Shown: piece by piece, positions 49,392 to 58,731 of the stretch
Layout of the letters: every line of letters begins with the position of its first letter
Numbering within the stretch: the first letter of the stretch is position 1
NCBI GenBank assembly: GCA_017464285.1
Contig: JAFUDT010000004.1
Location: forward strand, 62,001 to 126,000
Direction of reading: 5' to 3'
DNA: 64,000 nt
From: Bacteroidales bacterium
Lineage (GTDB): Bacteria; Bacteroidota; Bacteroidia; Bacteroidales; UBA1402
Position numbers and translations under genes: made by a program
The notes under the pieces: generated by a model
Told to the model about the DNA's origin: nothing
What the model saw: the letters and a program-made list of their open reading frames with translations, nothing else
Database searches by the model: none

Positions 49392-51473
49392 ATGTATAAT
49401 TGGCATAGTACACATATTATGCTGAGTATGAGACGTATATGTCTTATTGTTGTGGTTTGCGCCTTTTGTTTTTTTTCGATGAAGGCACAAATGTATTATT
49501 ACACAGCGAAGGGACAGAGGGTTTCTATTTCAGAGGATTATAATAAAGTTGCTGTGTATATCTCAAAAGGAATGGGGGAGAGCCTGGATTTGTTTTTGAA
49601 AGATAATGCGTCTGTCGAGTGCAGACATCAACTTAATGATAAGATGTTTGATGTCAGAATATATCAATTGGCTGATGAGAAGCAGAAATCTAAAATCAAG
49701 TCATTTTTACAAGGGAAAGGCTTTGTTCATCCTTGTTATAAGACAAACGACATCGAAGAGTTGATCCTTAGCAATTATATCAATGTTGCACTGAGGTCTC
49801 AGGATGATTATGATATTCTTTTAAGGATGATGGAGAAATATAAGCTCGCGATTACAGGAAAATACGAAGGCATGCCCTTATGGTATCAATTGTCTGTAAC
49901 AAGTGAGACAGCAGGCACATCTTTGGAGATAGCGAATGCCATGTATGAGACAGGTTCTCTCTATTCGTCGCAGCCGGATTTTGCAATGAATGCATTGGAG
50001 TGTACGGATGATCCATATTTTGGTTTTCAATGGGGGCTTAATAACCTTACGTATGAAAATATAGATATATCCGCGTGTGATGCATGGAGTCTATCTACTG
50101 GATGTGGAACGAAGATTGCCATAGTGGATCAAGGTGTAGATTTGAATCACAAAGACCTATTAAGTAATATCTATTATCTAAGCTATGATGCAGAAACGGA
50201 TTCATATCCTAGTATGATATATGGTGATCATGGGGTTCATTGTGCCGGCATCGCCGCCGCAATTGGAAATAATGGCATTTTTATCTCGGGAGTTGCTCCG
50301 GATGCCAAAATAGTCTCAATAAGCAAGGACCTCGTATGGGGTCAATCGTTAAACTCGGGGCTGGCAAGGGGAATTAATTGGGCGTGGAGGAATGGAGCCG
50401 ATATTATTTCATGTTCATGGAGGACTACTCAAAGTGATTTACTTGAGACCGCTATAGATTCTTCCTTGGAACGCGGTCGTTGTGGGCTTGGATGTGTTTT
50501 TGTTAAATCGGCCGGAAATACATCTGGCGCAGTTTCGTATCCTGGCGATTATCGTCCAGAAGTTTTAACGGTTGGAGCCATACAGAATAACGGAATAAAA
50601 GCATCAACTTCTTCCTATGGCGCTGCTCTTGATGTTATGGCGCCTGGCGTTGGGATTCTGTCAACCATATTAAATGACACAATTGGTATTAAATCGGGGA
50701 CCTCTATGGCGGCTCCTCATGCGGCTGGATTGGCGTCTTTGATACTGGGGATCAATCCTAAGTTCACGGGACAGCAAGTCCGGGATATTATAGAGAGTAC
50801 AACCAAAAAGATAGGTCCTGAATCGTATAATATTCAAAAAGAGAATGGAACGTGGAACAATAAATATGGGTATGGATTAATTAACGCATATGCGGCCGTG
50901 AAAAAGGCATCAGAGATGACTCATTATTATGTTCAGGACACTGTTATAGGGGCGGGAGAATATGTGATTGAGAATGTGTTTAATATTTCTGCTGGTTATT
51001 CGGTTACAAATACGGAAGATTATGGGGATGTGATTATTGAGCCCGGTAGTAATGTTATTTTTAAGGCTAAGGAAAGAGTTCGACTTAGGCCTGGTTTTCA
51101 TGCCAAACCTGGATCGTTCTTCTGGTCCTCTATAGAGTCTGATAATAACCGCTTTACGAGATCCGTTGATTTGTCCTCAGATGAAAGAATGTTTATTCCT
51201 TCCAAAGAGATGAAGGAGGAAGAAAGAATAGAGGTTTTTGACACCATACCGATTGGAGAAACTAATACAATATATCCCAACCCAACAAAAGGGAAGGTGT
51301 TCCTTAATGTTAGTGGCGAGATTACATGTGTCAAGGTCTATAACACCAAGGGGCAATGCGTTATTCAGACAAAAAGTAAAGAGATTGATTTTTCTGACTT
51401 GAGTGCTGGATTATATTATATCCATGCAATAGGGGAAAATACCATTTTTCGGGGGAAAATAATTCATATGTAA
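49392..51473 (+). CDS. T9SS-type S8 subtilisin-like protease
   Basis: A 693-residue secreted serine protease. A signal peptide (RRICLIVVVCAFCFFSMKAQ) is followed by a prodomain (about 34-215), then the S8 domain with Asp246 (AIVDQGVD), His280 (GDHGVHCAG), Asn376 in KSAGN and Ser438 (SGTSMAAP); all catalytic residues are present. Residues about 530-610 are a beta-rich linker (IEPGSNVIFKAKERVRLRPGFHAKPGSFF). The last 68 residues (IYPNPTKGKVFLNV...AGLYYIH) are a type A T9SS sorting tail, so it is exported and probably cleaved at the surface. ATG 49392, 49419 or 49428 could be the start. Codon use is AT-rich, unlike its surroundings, indicating horizontal gain. Confidence 0.88.
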   Translation: MYNWHSTHIMLSMRRICLIVVVCAFCFFSMKAQMYYYTAKGQRVSISEDYNKVAVYISKGMGESLDLFLKDNASVECRHQLNDKMFDVRIYQLADEKQKSKIKSFLQGKGFVHPCYKTNDIEELILSNYINVALRSQDDYDILLRMMEKYKLAITGKYEGMPLWYQLSVTSETAGTSLEIANAMYETGSLYSSQPDFAMNALECTDDPYFGFQWGLNNLTYENIDISACDAWSLSTGCGTKIAIVDQGVDLNHKDLLSNIYYLSYDAETDSYPSMIYGDHGVHCAGIAAAIGNNGIFISGVAPDAKIVSISKDLVWGQSLNSGLARGINWAWRNGADIISCSWRTTQSDLLETAIDSSLERGRCGLGCVFVKSAGNTSGAVSYPGDYRPEVLTVGAIQNNGIKASTSSYGAALDVMAPGVGILSTILNDTIGIKSGTSMAAPHAAGLASLILGINPKFTGQQVRDIIESTTKKIGPESYNIQKENGTWNNKYGYGLINAYAAVKKASEMTHYYVQDTVIGAGEYVIENVFNISAGYSVTNTEDYGDVIIEPGSNVIFKAKERVRLRPGFHAKPGSFFWSSIESDNNRFTRSVDLSSDERMFIPSKEMKEEERIEVFDTIPIGETNTIYPNPTKGKVFLNVSGEITCVKVYNTKGQCVIQTKSKEIDFSDLSAGLYYIHAIGENTIFRGKIIHM

Positions 51474-51493
51474 CACCTAGAAACACAATTGCT

Positions 51494-52222
51494 ATGAACA
51501 AAGGAATCGTTTTATTTTTATTTGCATCGTTGTTTTTATTTGCGAGTACGCTGATGGCGAAATCGACGTACTATTATGCGAAGGATGGAGAAAAGATAGA
51601 GTTGGTCGAGGATAGTGAGAAGGTTGCCATCATTATGCCAAAGGATGCTAAAATCGATATTGATTCTTCCATAGAAGAAAACAGGTTTCCTCTTGAATTC
51701 TTTAAGCTGCTGAGTGACAGCGTTTACAACACTTATGTGTATTCGATTGATGGAAAAATAGAGGGTTTGATTGAGAAGATGGAATCTGTTTTTGGGGTGG
51801 AGGGATATGTTTATCCTTGTTATTTGACTCCTGGTGATTGTCATGAGATTTTTTTGACTCCATATATCATCGTGGCATTAAAGACGGCTGATGATTATGA
51901 AATGCTTTTGAACTCAGTGGATCAATACAAATTGAAAATTGTTGGCACGATTATACCACTATGGTATTGTTTGTCAGTGACAAATGAAACAACTGGTACC
52001 TCATTGGAGGTGGCAAATGCTTTGTTTGAGACGGGAAAGTATTATTCGTCGCAGCCTGATTTAGTTGTAGGCAATGCTCTGGAGAGTGATGGTATAAAGA
52101 CTAATCAAACGGAAGAATCCGGGTCGTCTGTTGGTCAGCCTTATGATTTGAACGGCCGACCGGTTACGGAAGATTTCCGGGGAATTGTGATCAAGCGAGG
52201 GAAGAAGATACTGGTCAAATAG
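51494..52222 (+). CDS. Free-standing homolog of the subtilisin prodomain
   Basis: A 242-residue protein with a signal peptide (VLFLFASLFLFASTLMAKS). Residues about 24-205 align throughout with residues 34-205 of the upstream protease prodomain (both have YYY near the start, a CYxT block, VALxxxDDY, LWYxLSVTxET, GTSLE and YSSQPD). It has no catalytic domain: a short linker and a 25-residue tail (YDLNGRPVTEDFRGIVIKRGKKILVK) follow, resembling a Bacteroidota sorting-like C-terminus. It starts 20 bp after the protease. It may be an inhibitor or folding helper of the protease, or a truncated relative. Function unproven. Confidence 0.75.
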   Translation: MNKGIVLFLFASLFLFASTLMAKSTYYYAKDGEKIELVEDSEKVAIIMPKDAKIDIDSSIEENRFPLEFFKLLSDSVYNTYVYSIDGKIEGLIEKMESVFGVEGYVYPCYLTPGDCHEIFLTPYIIVALKTADDYEMLLNSVDQYKLKIVGTIIPLWYCLSVTNETTGTSLEVANALFETGKYYSSQPDLVVGNALESDGIKTNQTEESGSSVGQPYDLNGRPVTEDFRGIVIKRGKKILVK

Positions 52223-52234
52223 TTTTTCATTTTT

Positions 52235-52259
52235 ATTCCAGGGCGGTTTCTTTTTGTCG
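52235..52259 (+). repeat. Right flanking direct repeat of the AT-rich island
   Basis: Its first 21 bp are identical to 48885-48905. This copy is a terminator 3' arm without its 5' partner. The purL promoter lies just downstream. Confidence 0.85.
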
Positions 52260-52312
52260 GGAAATCATCTTGCGGCGTGCGGGGAGATATTGCATTTCCC
52301 TTGGGATTACAT

Positions 52313-52320
52313 TACCTTTG
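52313..52320 (+). promoter_or_regulatory. Candidate -7 element for purL
   Basis: TACCTTTG matches TAnnTTTG fully, 22 nt before the purL ATG. Nothing matching TTTG lies at the ideal distance. Confidence 0.5.
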
Positions 52321-52342
52321 TCCTTTGAACAAACGACCCCCT

Positions 52343-55300
52343 ATGATTCATTTCTTCCTTTCCGAGAACGGCAACGTACTGGCCGTTCAGACACGACAAG
52401 ACTTTACGGCCGATGACATCAGGAAACTGACCTGGCTGTTCAGCGGAGCCAAGCATCTGCAGGCAAGTTCGCTGAGCGGTATCTTTGTCGGCCCGCGCCG
52501 CGAGATGATCACCCCCTGGAGCACCAATGCGGTGGAAATCACCATGAACCTCGGCATCGAGGGCATCCTTCGCATCGAAGAGTATCTGCCTGTGGCCACC
52601 GCCAAGGCCGAGCACGACCCCATGCTGCAACGCATCTACCAGGGGCTCGACCAGCAGATTTTCACCATAGACAAGCAGCCCGACCCCATCGTCTATATCG
52701 ACGACATCGCCGCCTACAACCAGCAGGAAGGCCTGGCCCTGAGCCAGCAGGAGATCGATTACCTCGACAGCGTGGCGAAAAAAGTGGGCCGTCCGCTCAC
52801 CGACAGCGAAGTGTTCGGTTTTTCGCAGGTCAATTCGGAACATTGCCGCCACAAGATTTTCAACGGGGTCTATATCATTGACGGGGAGACCAAGGAGAGT
52901 TCTCTGTTCAAGCTCATCAAGAAGACTTCGCAGATGAACCCCAACCAGTTGGTCTCGGCCTACAAGGACAATGTGGCTTTCAACAACGGCCCTGTCATCG
53001 AGCAGTTCGCCCCTGCTTCGAACGATACGTCCGACTACTTCGAAATCAAAGACATTGAATCGGTCATCTCCCTGAAGGCCGAAACCCATAATTTCCCCAC
53101 CACGGTCGAACCCTTCAACGGGGCTGCCACGGGTACCGGCGGCGAAATCCGCGACCGTCTGGGCGGCGGCAAGGCCTCCCTGCCCATCGCCGGCACGGCT
53201 GTCTATATGACCGCCTATCCGCGCAACAAGGAAGACCACCAGTGCGAGTATGCCATGAAGGAGCGCTCCTGGCTCTACCAGACGCCAGAGCAGATCCTCA
53301 TCAAGGCATCGAACGGCGCAAGCGACTTCGGCAACAAATTCGGCCAGCCGCTCATCTGCGGTTCGCTGCTCACCTTCGAACACGAGGAAAACCAGAAGAA
53401 ATATGCCTACGACAAGGTGATCATGCTGGCCGGCGGTGTCGGTTTCGGCAAGAAGAAGGATGCCCTGAAGGGCGAGCCCCAGCCCGGCCAGAAGATCGTC
53501 ATCATGGGTGGCGACAACTACCGCATCGGCATGGGCGGCGGCGCTGTCTCCTCGGTCGAGACCGGACAGTATTCCAACGCCATCGAGTTGAACGCCGTAC
53601 AGCGCGCCAATCCGGAAATGCAGAAGCGTGTATCGAATGTGATCCGTGCCATGGCCGAGGCCGATGAGAATCCCATCGTCTCGATCCACGATCATGGGGC
53701 CGGCGGTCATCTGAACTGTCTGTCGGAACTGGTCGAATCCACCGGTGGCCGCATCGATATGGATGCCCTGCCCGTGGGCGATCCGACTCTTTCGGCCAAG
53801 GAAATCATCGGCAATGAGAGCCAGGAACGCATGGGTCTGGTCACCGACGAGAAGAATATCGATTTGCTGCGCCGCATCGCCGAGCGCGAAAGGGCTCCTT
53901 TCTACGTAGTGGGTGAAACCACCGGCGACATGCAGTTTGTCTTTGAGGACAAAAAGGGGGAACACCCCATCAACCTGGCACTGGAAGACATGTTCGGCAA
54001 GCCGCCGCGCACGGTCGTCACCGACCATACCGTGGTGGAAACCTACGAGAATCCTGTGTACAGGCAGGAAGACATAGATGCCCGTCTCAAAGATGTGCTC
54101 AGCCTGGAGGCTGTGGCTTGCAAGGACTGGCTCACCAACAAGGTGGACCGTTCGGTCACCGGCAAGGTGGCCCGCCAGCAGTGTGCCGGTGAGATCCAGC
54201 TGCCGCTGTGCGACTTGGGCGCTGTGGCCCTTGATTATCGCGGACGGAGCGGTATCGCCACTTCCATCGGTCATGCCCCGCAGGCTGCTCTGGCCGATCC
54301 GGCGGCCGGTTCGGTGCTGTCGATTGCCGAGTCGCTCACCAACATTGTCTGGGCTCCGCTCAAAGAGCAGCTCAAGAGTGTCTCCCTGTCGGCCAACTGG
54401 ATGTGGCCCTGCAAGAACGAGGGTGAGGATGCCCGCCTCTACAAAGCCGTTCAGGCTGCCAGCGATTTTGCCATCGCTCTGGGTATCAACATCCCCACGG
54501 GTAAAGATTCCCTGTCCATGACGCAGAAATACGGCCAGGACAAGGTCTTCTCGCCCGGCACGGTGATCATTTCGGCCGGTGCCGAAGTGTCGGATGTCAA
54601 AAAGATATTGACCCCCGTGCTCAGCCTGGACAGCCACAAGCCTCTTTACTATATCGATTTCTCAAGCGACATCTTGCGCTTGGGCGGTTCGGCCTTGGCA
54701 CAGACTTTGGACAAGATCGGTCAGGACGTGCCCACCGTCAAGGATGCTGCTTATTTCAAGAAGGCTTTCAATACCGTGCAGACCATGGTCGAAAAGGGCC
54801 TGCTTTCTGCCGGTCACGACATCTCGGCCGGCGGCCTGGTCACCGCTTTGCTGGAGATGTGCTTCGGCCACGCCAAGGGCGGTCTGAACCTCTGTCTCGA
54901 TGAACTGGCAGCCGGCATGGGTGCCGACGAGGACCTGATGCGAGTGTTGTTTGCCGAGAATCCGGCCGTGCTTATCCAGGCCAATGAGCCTCAGGCTGTC
55001 GAACAGCTCATGGATCAGGCCGGTCTGAAGTATTTCCGCCTGGGCAATGTGGCCACCGGGCGCCAGCTCAGTCTGGTCTTCCGGCAGGAAGTGATCAAAC
55101 TCGACATCGACCCGCTGCGCGATGTATGGTATCGTCCCTCCTATCTGCTCGAACGCCGCCAGTCGGCCGGCAACTGCCCCGAACAGCGCTTCGAAAACTA
55201 TAAGAAACAGCCGCTGGAATTCAGCTTCAACAAGAGTTTCACCGGTCTGCACAGCCAGTACGGCATCAGCCCCGACCGTCGCCGCAGGACCGGCATCAAG

Positions 55301-56059
55301 GCGGCCATCATCCGTGAAAAGGGTGTCAATGGCGATCGCGAAATGGCCTATTGCCTCTATCTGGCAGGCTTCGACGTGAAGGATGTCCACATGACCGACC
55401 TCATGTCAGGCCGCGAAACACTCGAAGACATCAACATGATTGTCTTTGTAGGCGGTTTCTCCAATTCCGACGTGCTGGGCTCGGCCAAAGGCTGGGCCGG
55501 CGGTTTCCTGTTCAACGAAACGGCCCGCCGTAGCCTGGAGCGATTCTACGCCCGTCCGGATACGCTCAGCCTGGGTATCTGCAACGGCTGCCAGTGCATG
55601 ATGGCGCTCGACTTGCTCTATCCCCAATACGAAAAGAAAGGCCGGATGCTTCATAACAACTCCCACAAGTTCGAGTCGGAGTTCATCAGTGTGAGCATCC
55701 CTGAGAACAAGTCTGTGATGTTCGGTTCCCTGTCGGGCAGCAAGCTGGGCATCTGGGTCGCCCACGGCGAAGGCAAGTTCAGCCTGCCTTACGACGAGAG
55801 CAAGTATCAGATCATTGCCAAGTACAACTACGATGCCTATCCGGCCAACCCCAACGGTTCGGACTATGCTTGTGCCGGTCTCTGTTCGGCCGACGGCCGA
55901 CACCTGGCCATGATGCCGCATCTGGAACGGGCTGTCTTCCCCTGGCAGTGGGCTCACTATCCCGAAGACCGTCTGCACAGCGATGAGGTGACGCCTTGGA
56001 TCGAGGCCTTTGTCAACGCCCGCCGCTGGGTGGAAAACAACAAGTTGGGATTACGATAG
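52343..56059 (+). CDS. purL: Phosphoribosylformylglycinamidine synthase, single chain
   Basis: A 1238-residue FGAM synthase with fused glutaminase. The N-terminal part has SQVNSEHCRHKIFNG and SLKAETHNFPTTVEPFNGAATGTGGEIRD (ATP-binding), the middle has HDHGAGGHLNCLSELVES, and the C-terminal class I glutaminase has the Cys nucleophile in LGICNGCQCMMALDLL plus HGEGKF. It makes FGAM from FGAR, ATP and glutamine. The ATG at 52343 starts MIHFFLSENGNVLAVQ; the longer frame upstream crosses the promoter. Its last 9 bp overlap the convergent fucP gene. Confidence 0.96.
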   Translation: MIHFFLSENGNVLAVQTRQDFTADDIRKLTWLFSGAKHLQASSLSGIFVGPRREMITPWSTNAVEITMNLGIEGILRIEEYLPVATAKAEHDPMLQRIYQGLDQQIFTIDKQPDPIVYIDDIAAYNQQEGLALSQQEIDYLDSVAKKVGRPLTDSEVFGFSQVNSEHCRHKIFNGVYIIDGETKESSLFKLIKKTSQMNPNQLVSAYKDNVAFNNGPVIEQFAPASNDTSDYFEIKDIESVISLKAETHNFPTTVEPFNGAATGTGGEIRDRLGGGKASLPIAGTAVYMTAYPRNKEDHQCEYAMKERSWLYQTPEQILIKASNGASDFGNKFGQPLICGSLLTFEHEENQKKYAYDKVIMLAGGVGFGKKKDALKGEPQPGQKIVIMGGDNYRIGMGGGAVSSVETGQYSNAIELNAVQRANPEMQKRVSNVIRAMAEADENPIVSIHDHGAGGHLNCLSELVESTGGRIDMDALPVGDPTLSAKEIIGNESQERMGLVTDEKNIDLLRRIAERERAPFYVVGETTGDMQFVFEDKKGEHPINLALEDMFGKPPRTVVTDHTVVETYENPVYRQEDIDARLKDVLSLEAVACKDWLTNKVDRSVTGKVARQQCAGEIQLPLCDLGAVALDYRGRSGIATSIGHAPQAALADPAAGSVLSIAESLTNIVWAPLKEQLKSVSLSANWMWPCKNEGEDARLYKAVQAASDFAIALGINIPTGKDSLSMTQKYGQDKVFSPGTVIISAGAEVSDVKKILTPVLSLDSHKPLYYIDFSSDILRLGGSALAQTLDKIGQDVPTVKDAAYFKKAFNTVQTMVEKGLLSAGHDISAGGLVTALLEMCFGHAKGGLNLCLDELAAGMGADEDLMRVLFAENPAVLIQANEPQAVEQLMDQAGLKYFRLGNVATGRQLSLVFRQEVIKLDIDPLRDVWYRPSYLLERRQSAGNCPEQRFENYKKQPLEFSFNKSFTGLHSQYGISPDRRRRTGIKAAIIREKGVNGDREMAYCLYLAGFDVKDVHMTDLMSGRETLEDINMIVFVGGFSNSDVLGSAKGWAGGFLFNETARRSLERFYARPDTLSLGICNGCQCMMALDLLYPQYEKKGRMLHNNSHKFESEFISVSIPENKSVMFGSLSGSKLGIWVAHGEGKFSLPYDESKYQIIAKYNYDAYPANPNGSDYACAGLCSADGRHLAMMPHLERAVFPWQWAHYPEDRLHSDEVTPWIEAFVNARRWVENNKLGLR

Positions 56060-57289
56060 CATTCTATTTTTCTTGTCTTGCAGGGCGTGCAGCAGGCCGA
56101 AAAGGGCGATGAATGCAAAGGCCACGAGCGGCAGCACAAAGCCAAGAGCCATGTTGGTTTTACCGATCAGCCCCATGCAGATGGGGAAGACGGCTCCGCC
56201 CACAATGCACATGACCAGCAGCGAGGACGCCTGTTTGGTCTGGGCACCCATCCCTTTGACTCCCAGCGCGAAAATGGTGGGGAACATCGGGGCCATAAAG
56301 AAATAGCTCAGGAACAGCCCGATGAAGGAGGCTGTGCCCAGCTTCATAAGTACCAGTATCATGCAAAGCGTGCCCAGGGCTCCAAAAAGGCACAGCAGCC
56401 TGGCGGGTCGTATCCATTTCATGATGAGACTGCTGAGTAGCCTGCCCACAAAGAACATGCCCATACATCCGAAGGCCAGCAGGTAACCGGCGGTTTCGTT
56501 ACTCATGTCCGGATTGGCTTCGACGGCATAGTTGATGAAGAAACTGCCGACGCCTGTCTGGGCTCCGACATACAAGAACTGGGCAATCAGGGCGAAGATG
56601 AAAAGCTTGTGGGTCCATACCGAACCGGTATCCGTGCCGGCCTGTACGGCATTTTCCTGGGCATCGGCGGCCATTTCGGCTTCGGGAAGGCGCATGAAAG
56701 CCAGCACCAGGGCTACGACCAATACGATGGCGGCCACGATGATGTAGGGCTTGGCCAGGTCGAAGCTGCCTCCCGTCCCGTTCAGGATCAGGGCAGTGCC
56801 CAGCAGCGGACCGACAATCCAGCCCACACCGTTAAAGGCGGCAGCCAGATTGATACGCTGTTCGGAATACTGCTCGGGGCCCATGCCCGTGGCGCAGGGG
56901 TGTGCGCCGTTCTCGATGATGCAAAGGCCGCAGGCCAGGATAAACAGGGCGGCAAAGAAAGGCAGCGGCGAGTTGATGAACGAAGCCGGAATGAACAGCA
57001 GGGCACCGAAGGCAAAAATCAGCAGGCCGGTAATCAGTCCCTTTTTATAACCCAGCCGACGCATGATGACCCCAGCCGGCAGCGACATGATAAAATAGCC
57101 GATATAGACCGAGAACTGGACAAAGCCCGACTGGGCCTTGGACATATCGAAAGCTTCCTGAAAATGCTTGTTGAGCACATCAAGCATACCGTGGGCCAGC
57201 CCCCAGAGCAGGTACAGGGTGGCAATCAAAAGGAAGGGCACCAGATAGTTGACCCCCTTCGCATTCTTGAACATGGAATTCTTCGCCAT
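56051..57289 (-). CDS. fucP: FucP-type L-fucose:proton symporter family (MFS)
   Basis: A 412-residue major facilitator superfamily transporter with about 12 membrane helices. The start FKNAKGVNYLVPFLLIATLYLLWGLAHGMLDVLNKHFQEAF, with PAGVIMRRLGYKKGLITGLLI, is close to FucP (L-fucose/H+). The Asn and Glu of IIENGAHPCATGMGP fit the substrate site of the family. It is the last gene of the minus-strand operon of methyl-transfer genes, 16 bp after the mutarotase. Given the URO-D and folate partners, the substrate may be an O-methylated deoxysugar or plain fucose; this is inferred. Confidence 0.85.
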   Translation of the reverse strand: MAKNSMFKNAKGVNYLVPFLLIATLYLLWGLAHGMLDVLNKHFQEAFDMSKAQSGFVQFSVYIGYFIMSLPAGVIMRRLGYKKGLITGLLIFAFGALLFIPASFINSPLPFFAALFILACGLCIIENGAHPCATGMGPEQYSEQRINLAAAFNGVGWIVGPLLGTALILNGTGGSFDLAKPYIIVAAIVLVVALVLAFMRLPEAEMAADAQENAVQAGTDTGSVWTHKLFIFALIAQFLYVGAQTGVGSFFINYAVEANPDMSNETAGYLLAFGCMGMFFVGRLLSSLIMKWIRPARLLCLFGALGTLCMILVLMKLGTASFIGLFLSYFFMAPMFPTIFALGVKGMGAQTKQASSLLVMCIVGGAVFPICMGLIGKTNMALGFVLPLVAFAFIALFGLLHALQDKKNRMLS

Positions 57290-57305
57290 AATCTTATGCT
57301 AAATA

Positions 57306-57629
57306 TCAGTCGAGATGAAAGACTTCTTCCATATCCGACCACCATTCACCCTCGGCCCGGGTCGGCAGGGGCTGCTGGCAGGGTTTGCAGACATCCCACC
57401 AGCGCTGGGTCTCGGGGTCGGCGGCCATTTTGGCCATGTCGGCCTCGTAGTCGCTGCCGACATATTCATAGTAGCTGAACAGATAGCCGTCTTTATAGTA
57501 GATGCTGTAGTTCTGCAGATGGCATTCTTTGATCATTTTCAGTACTCCCGGCCAGGCGTTGGCATGGAGTCGCTTGTACTCTTCGAGCTTTTCGGGGCGA
57601 ACTGCAATGACTTGTCCGTAACGTTTCAT
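57306..57629 (-). CDS. L-rhamnose/L-fucose mutarotase family protein
   Basis: A 107-residue protein with RYGQVIAVRPEKLEEYKRLHANAWPGVLKMIKECHLQNYSIYY and ETQRWWDVCKPCQQPLP, the RhaM-type dimeric alpha-beta barrel. RhaM interconverts rhamnose anomers, while the related Bacteroidota group acts on fucose. Next to a FucP-type symporter, a fucose or 6-deoxysugar substrate is the best guess. It lies 16 bp before fucP and 41 bp after the URO-D gene. Confidence 0.82.
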   Translation of the reverse strand: MKRYGQVIAVRPEKLEEYKRLHANAWPGVLKMIKECHLQNYSIYYKDGYLFSYYEYVGSDYEADMAKMAADPETQRWWDVCKPCQQPLPTRAEGEWWSDMEEVFHLD

Positions 57630-57670
57630 TTTTCCGATGGTTTTGTGGGAGGCAGAGGACCTTCCGGTGG

Positions 57671-58708
57671 TTATGACAGTGAGTGGACGGCCTGGAACAG
57701 TGCTTCGACATTGGCCGGATTGATGTCGGGCAGGATGGCCTCGTGACTGGGCGAGAAAACAAGCCCTGTGGGGAAGGCCTTGTGAACGCGTATGACATCG
57801 GCCTTGACCTCTTCCGGGGTGCCGTTGACCAGCAAGTGCTGGGCATCGATGCCGCCGAAGAAGCAGCCCCTGTGGAAGTCGGCGGCCAGTTTTTCGGCCT
57901 GCATGTCCCTGGCTTTGGCCTGGATGGGATGGATTACGTCCACTCCCAGGTCGAAGAGGTCGTTGATGATGGGGTAGATCGACCCGCAGGAATGGTGGAC
58001 CACTACCAGTCCGTAGCTCTTGGCCTGATCGACCAGTCGTTTGGTTCCGGAAAAGACAAACTGCCGCAACTCGTCTGCGCCGACCATCAGCCCGTTCTGG
58101 CTGCCGAAGTCGTTGCCGATGAGCACGGCATCCAGATAGCCCTTGGTGGCTTCATAGAAGATTTCACCGCAGCCGATATAGAAGTCGGTGATGCGGTCGA
58201 TGACAGCCTGGAACATGTCGGGAGCTATCATCATGGTCATCAGGGCATTTTCCATGCCGAAAGCCGAGCAGGCATCCTGAAAATGGGCTGCCCACATGAT
58301 GCCCATGCGGGCGCAGTCGGCCGGGGCCTTGCGGGCCAGTTCGCGACATTTGTCGAAATCGATGTGCTCTTCGGGCCTGGGCCAGGGGAAGGTCTCGACC
58401 AGCGCCGGGTCGGTCATGTCTTCGAAAAATCCCGGAGCGGTCAGCGTACGTTCGTCCTGGGCACCGCCGAATCCGCTCTTGGCGAATGCCAGCGAACAGC
58501 CGATGTCGTTGGTGGGCGGATTGTTATAGGGCACGGGGATGGCATAGACATCGTCATCGATCAGCCGTTTGAGCTCGTCAACGCTCGAAACGCCGAAATA
58601 GTCAAACAGCTTGGGCAGGGCCGAGGGCACCGGCAGGCCCAGCCAGCAGGCTGGACGATCGACCGGCTCACGCCTGACAGTGGCAAAAAAACGCTCTCTG
58701 TGGGTCAT
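57671..58708 (-). CDS. URO-D-fold methyltransferase-type protein
   Basis: A 345-residue protein with the fold of uroporphyrinogen decarboxylase (URO-D), starting MTHRERFFATVRREPVDRPA at ATG 58708. It lacks the HemE MRQAGR signature, so it is not a haem enzyme. It has VVVHHSCGS (His239-x-Cys241) and SPSHEAILPDI (His322), in the place of the zinc ligands of corrinoid methyltransferases of the MtaA/MtbA/MtvB type. Such proteins move methyl groups between a methylated substrate, a corrinoid protein and a thiol or folate. The substrate cannot be read; context (MFS, mutarotase, MeTr) favours a methylated sugar or related compound. Confidence 0.75.
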   Translation of the reverse strand: MTHRERFFATVRREPVDRPACWLGLPVPSALPKLFDYFGVSSVDELKRLIDDDVYAIPVPYNNPPTNDIGCSLAFAKSGFGGAQDERTLTAPGFFEDMTDPALVETFPWPRPEEHIDFDKCRELARKAPADCARMGIMWAAHFQDACSAFGMENALMTMMIAPDMFQAVIDRITDFYIGCGEIFYEATKGYLDAVLIGNDFGSQNGLMVGADELRQFVFSGTKRLVDQAKSYGLVVVHHSCGSIYPIINDLFDLGVDVIHPIQAKARDMQAEKLAADFHRGCFFGGIDAQHLLVNGTPEEVKADVIRVHKAFPTGLVFSPSHEAILPDINPANVEALFQAVHSLS

Positions 58709-58731
58709 AGTCGGTATGATTAGTGGGTTTG

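Larger units (their letters stand above)
48906..52234 (+). mobile_element. AT-rich insertion island (subtilisin cargo)
   Basis: Base composition falls sharply at 48906 and rises again at about 52235. A sample line, 50161-50220, has 17 G/C in 60. The segment is bounded by 21-bp identical direct repeats derived from a terminator, and all its genes are on the plus strand. No integrase or transposase is encoded. It was most likely gained by recombination at a duplicated terminator arm. It carries its own promoter at 48922-48952. Confidence 0.7.

Noticed and set aside
48906..52234. Transposon or prophage
   Set aside because: No transposase, integrase, structural phage gene or terminal inverted repeat is present, so it is called an island of unknown mobility.
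57671..58708. HemE uroporphyrinogen decarboxylase
   Set aside because: The MRQAGR signature is missing, and the HxC and SPSH motifs and neighbours fit a methyltransferase-type protein.
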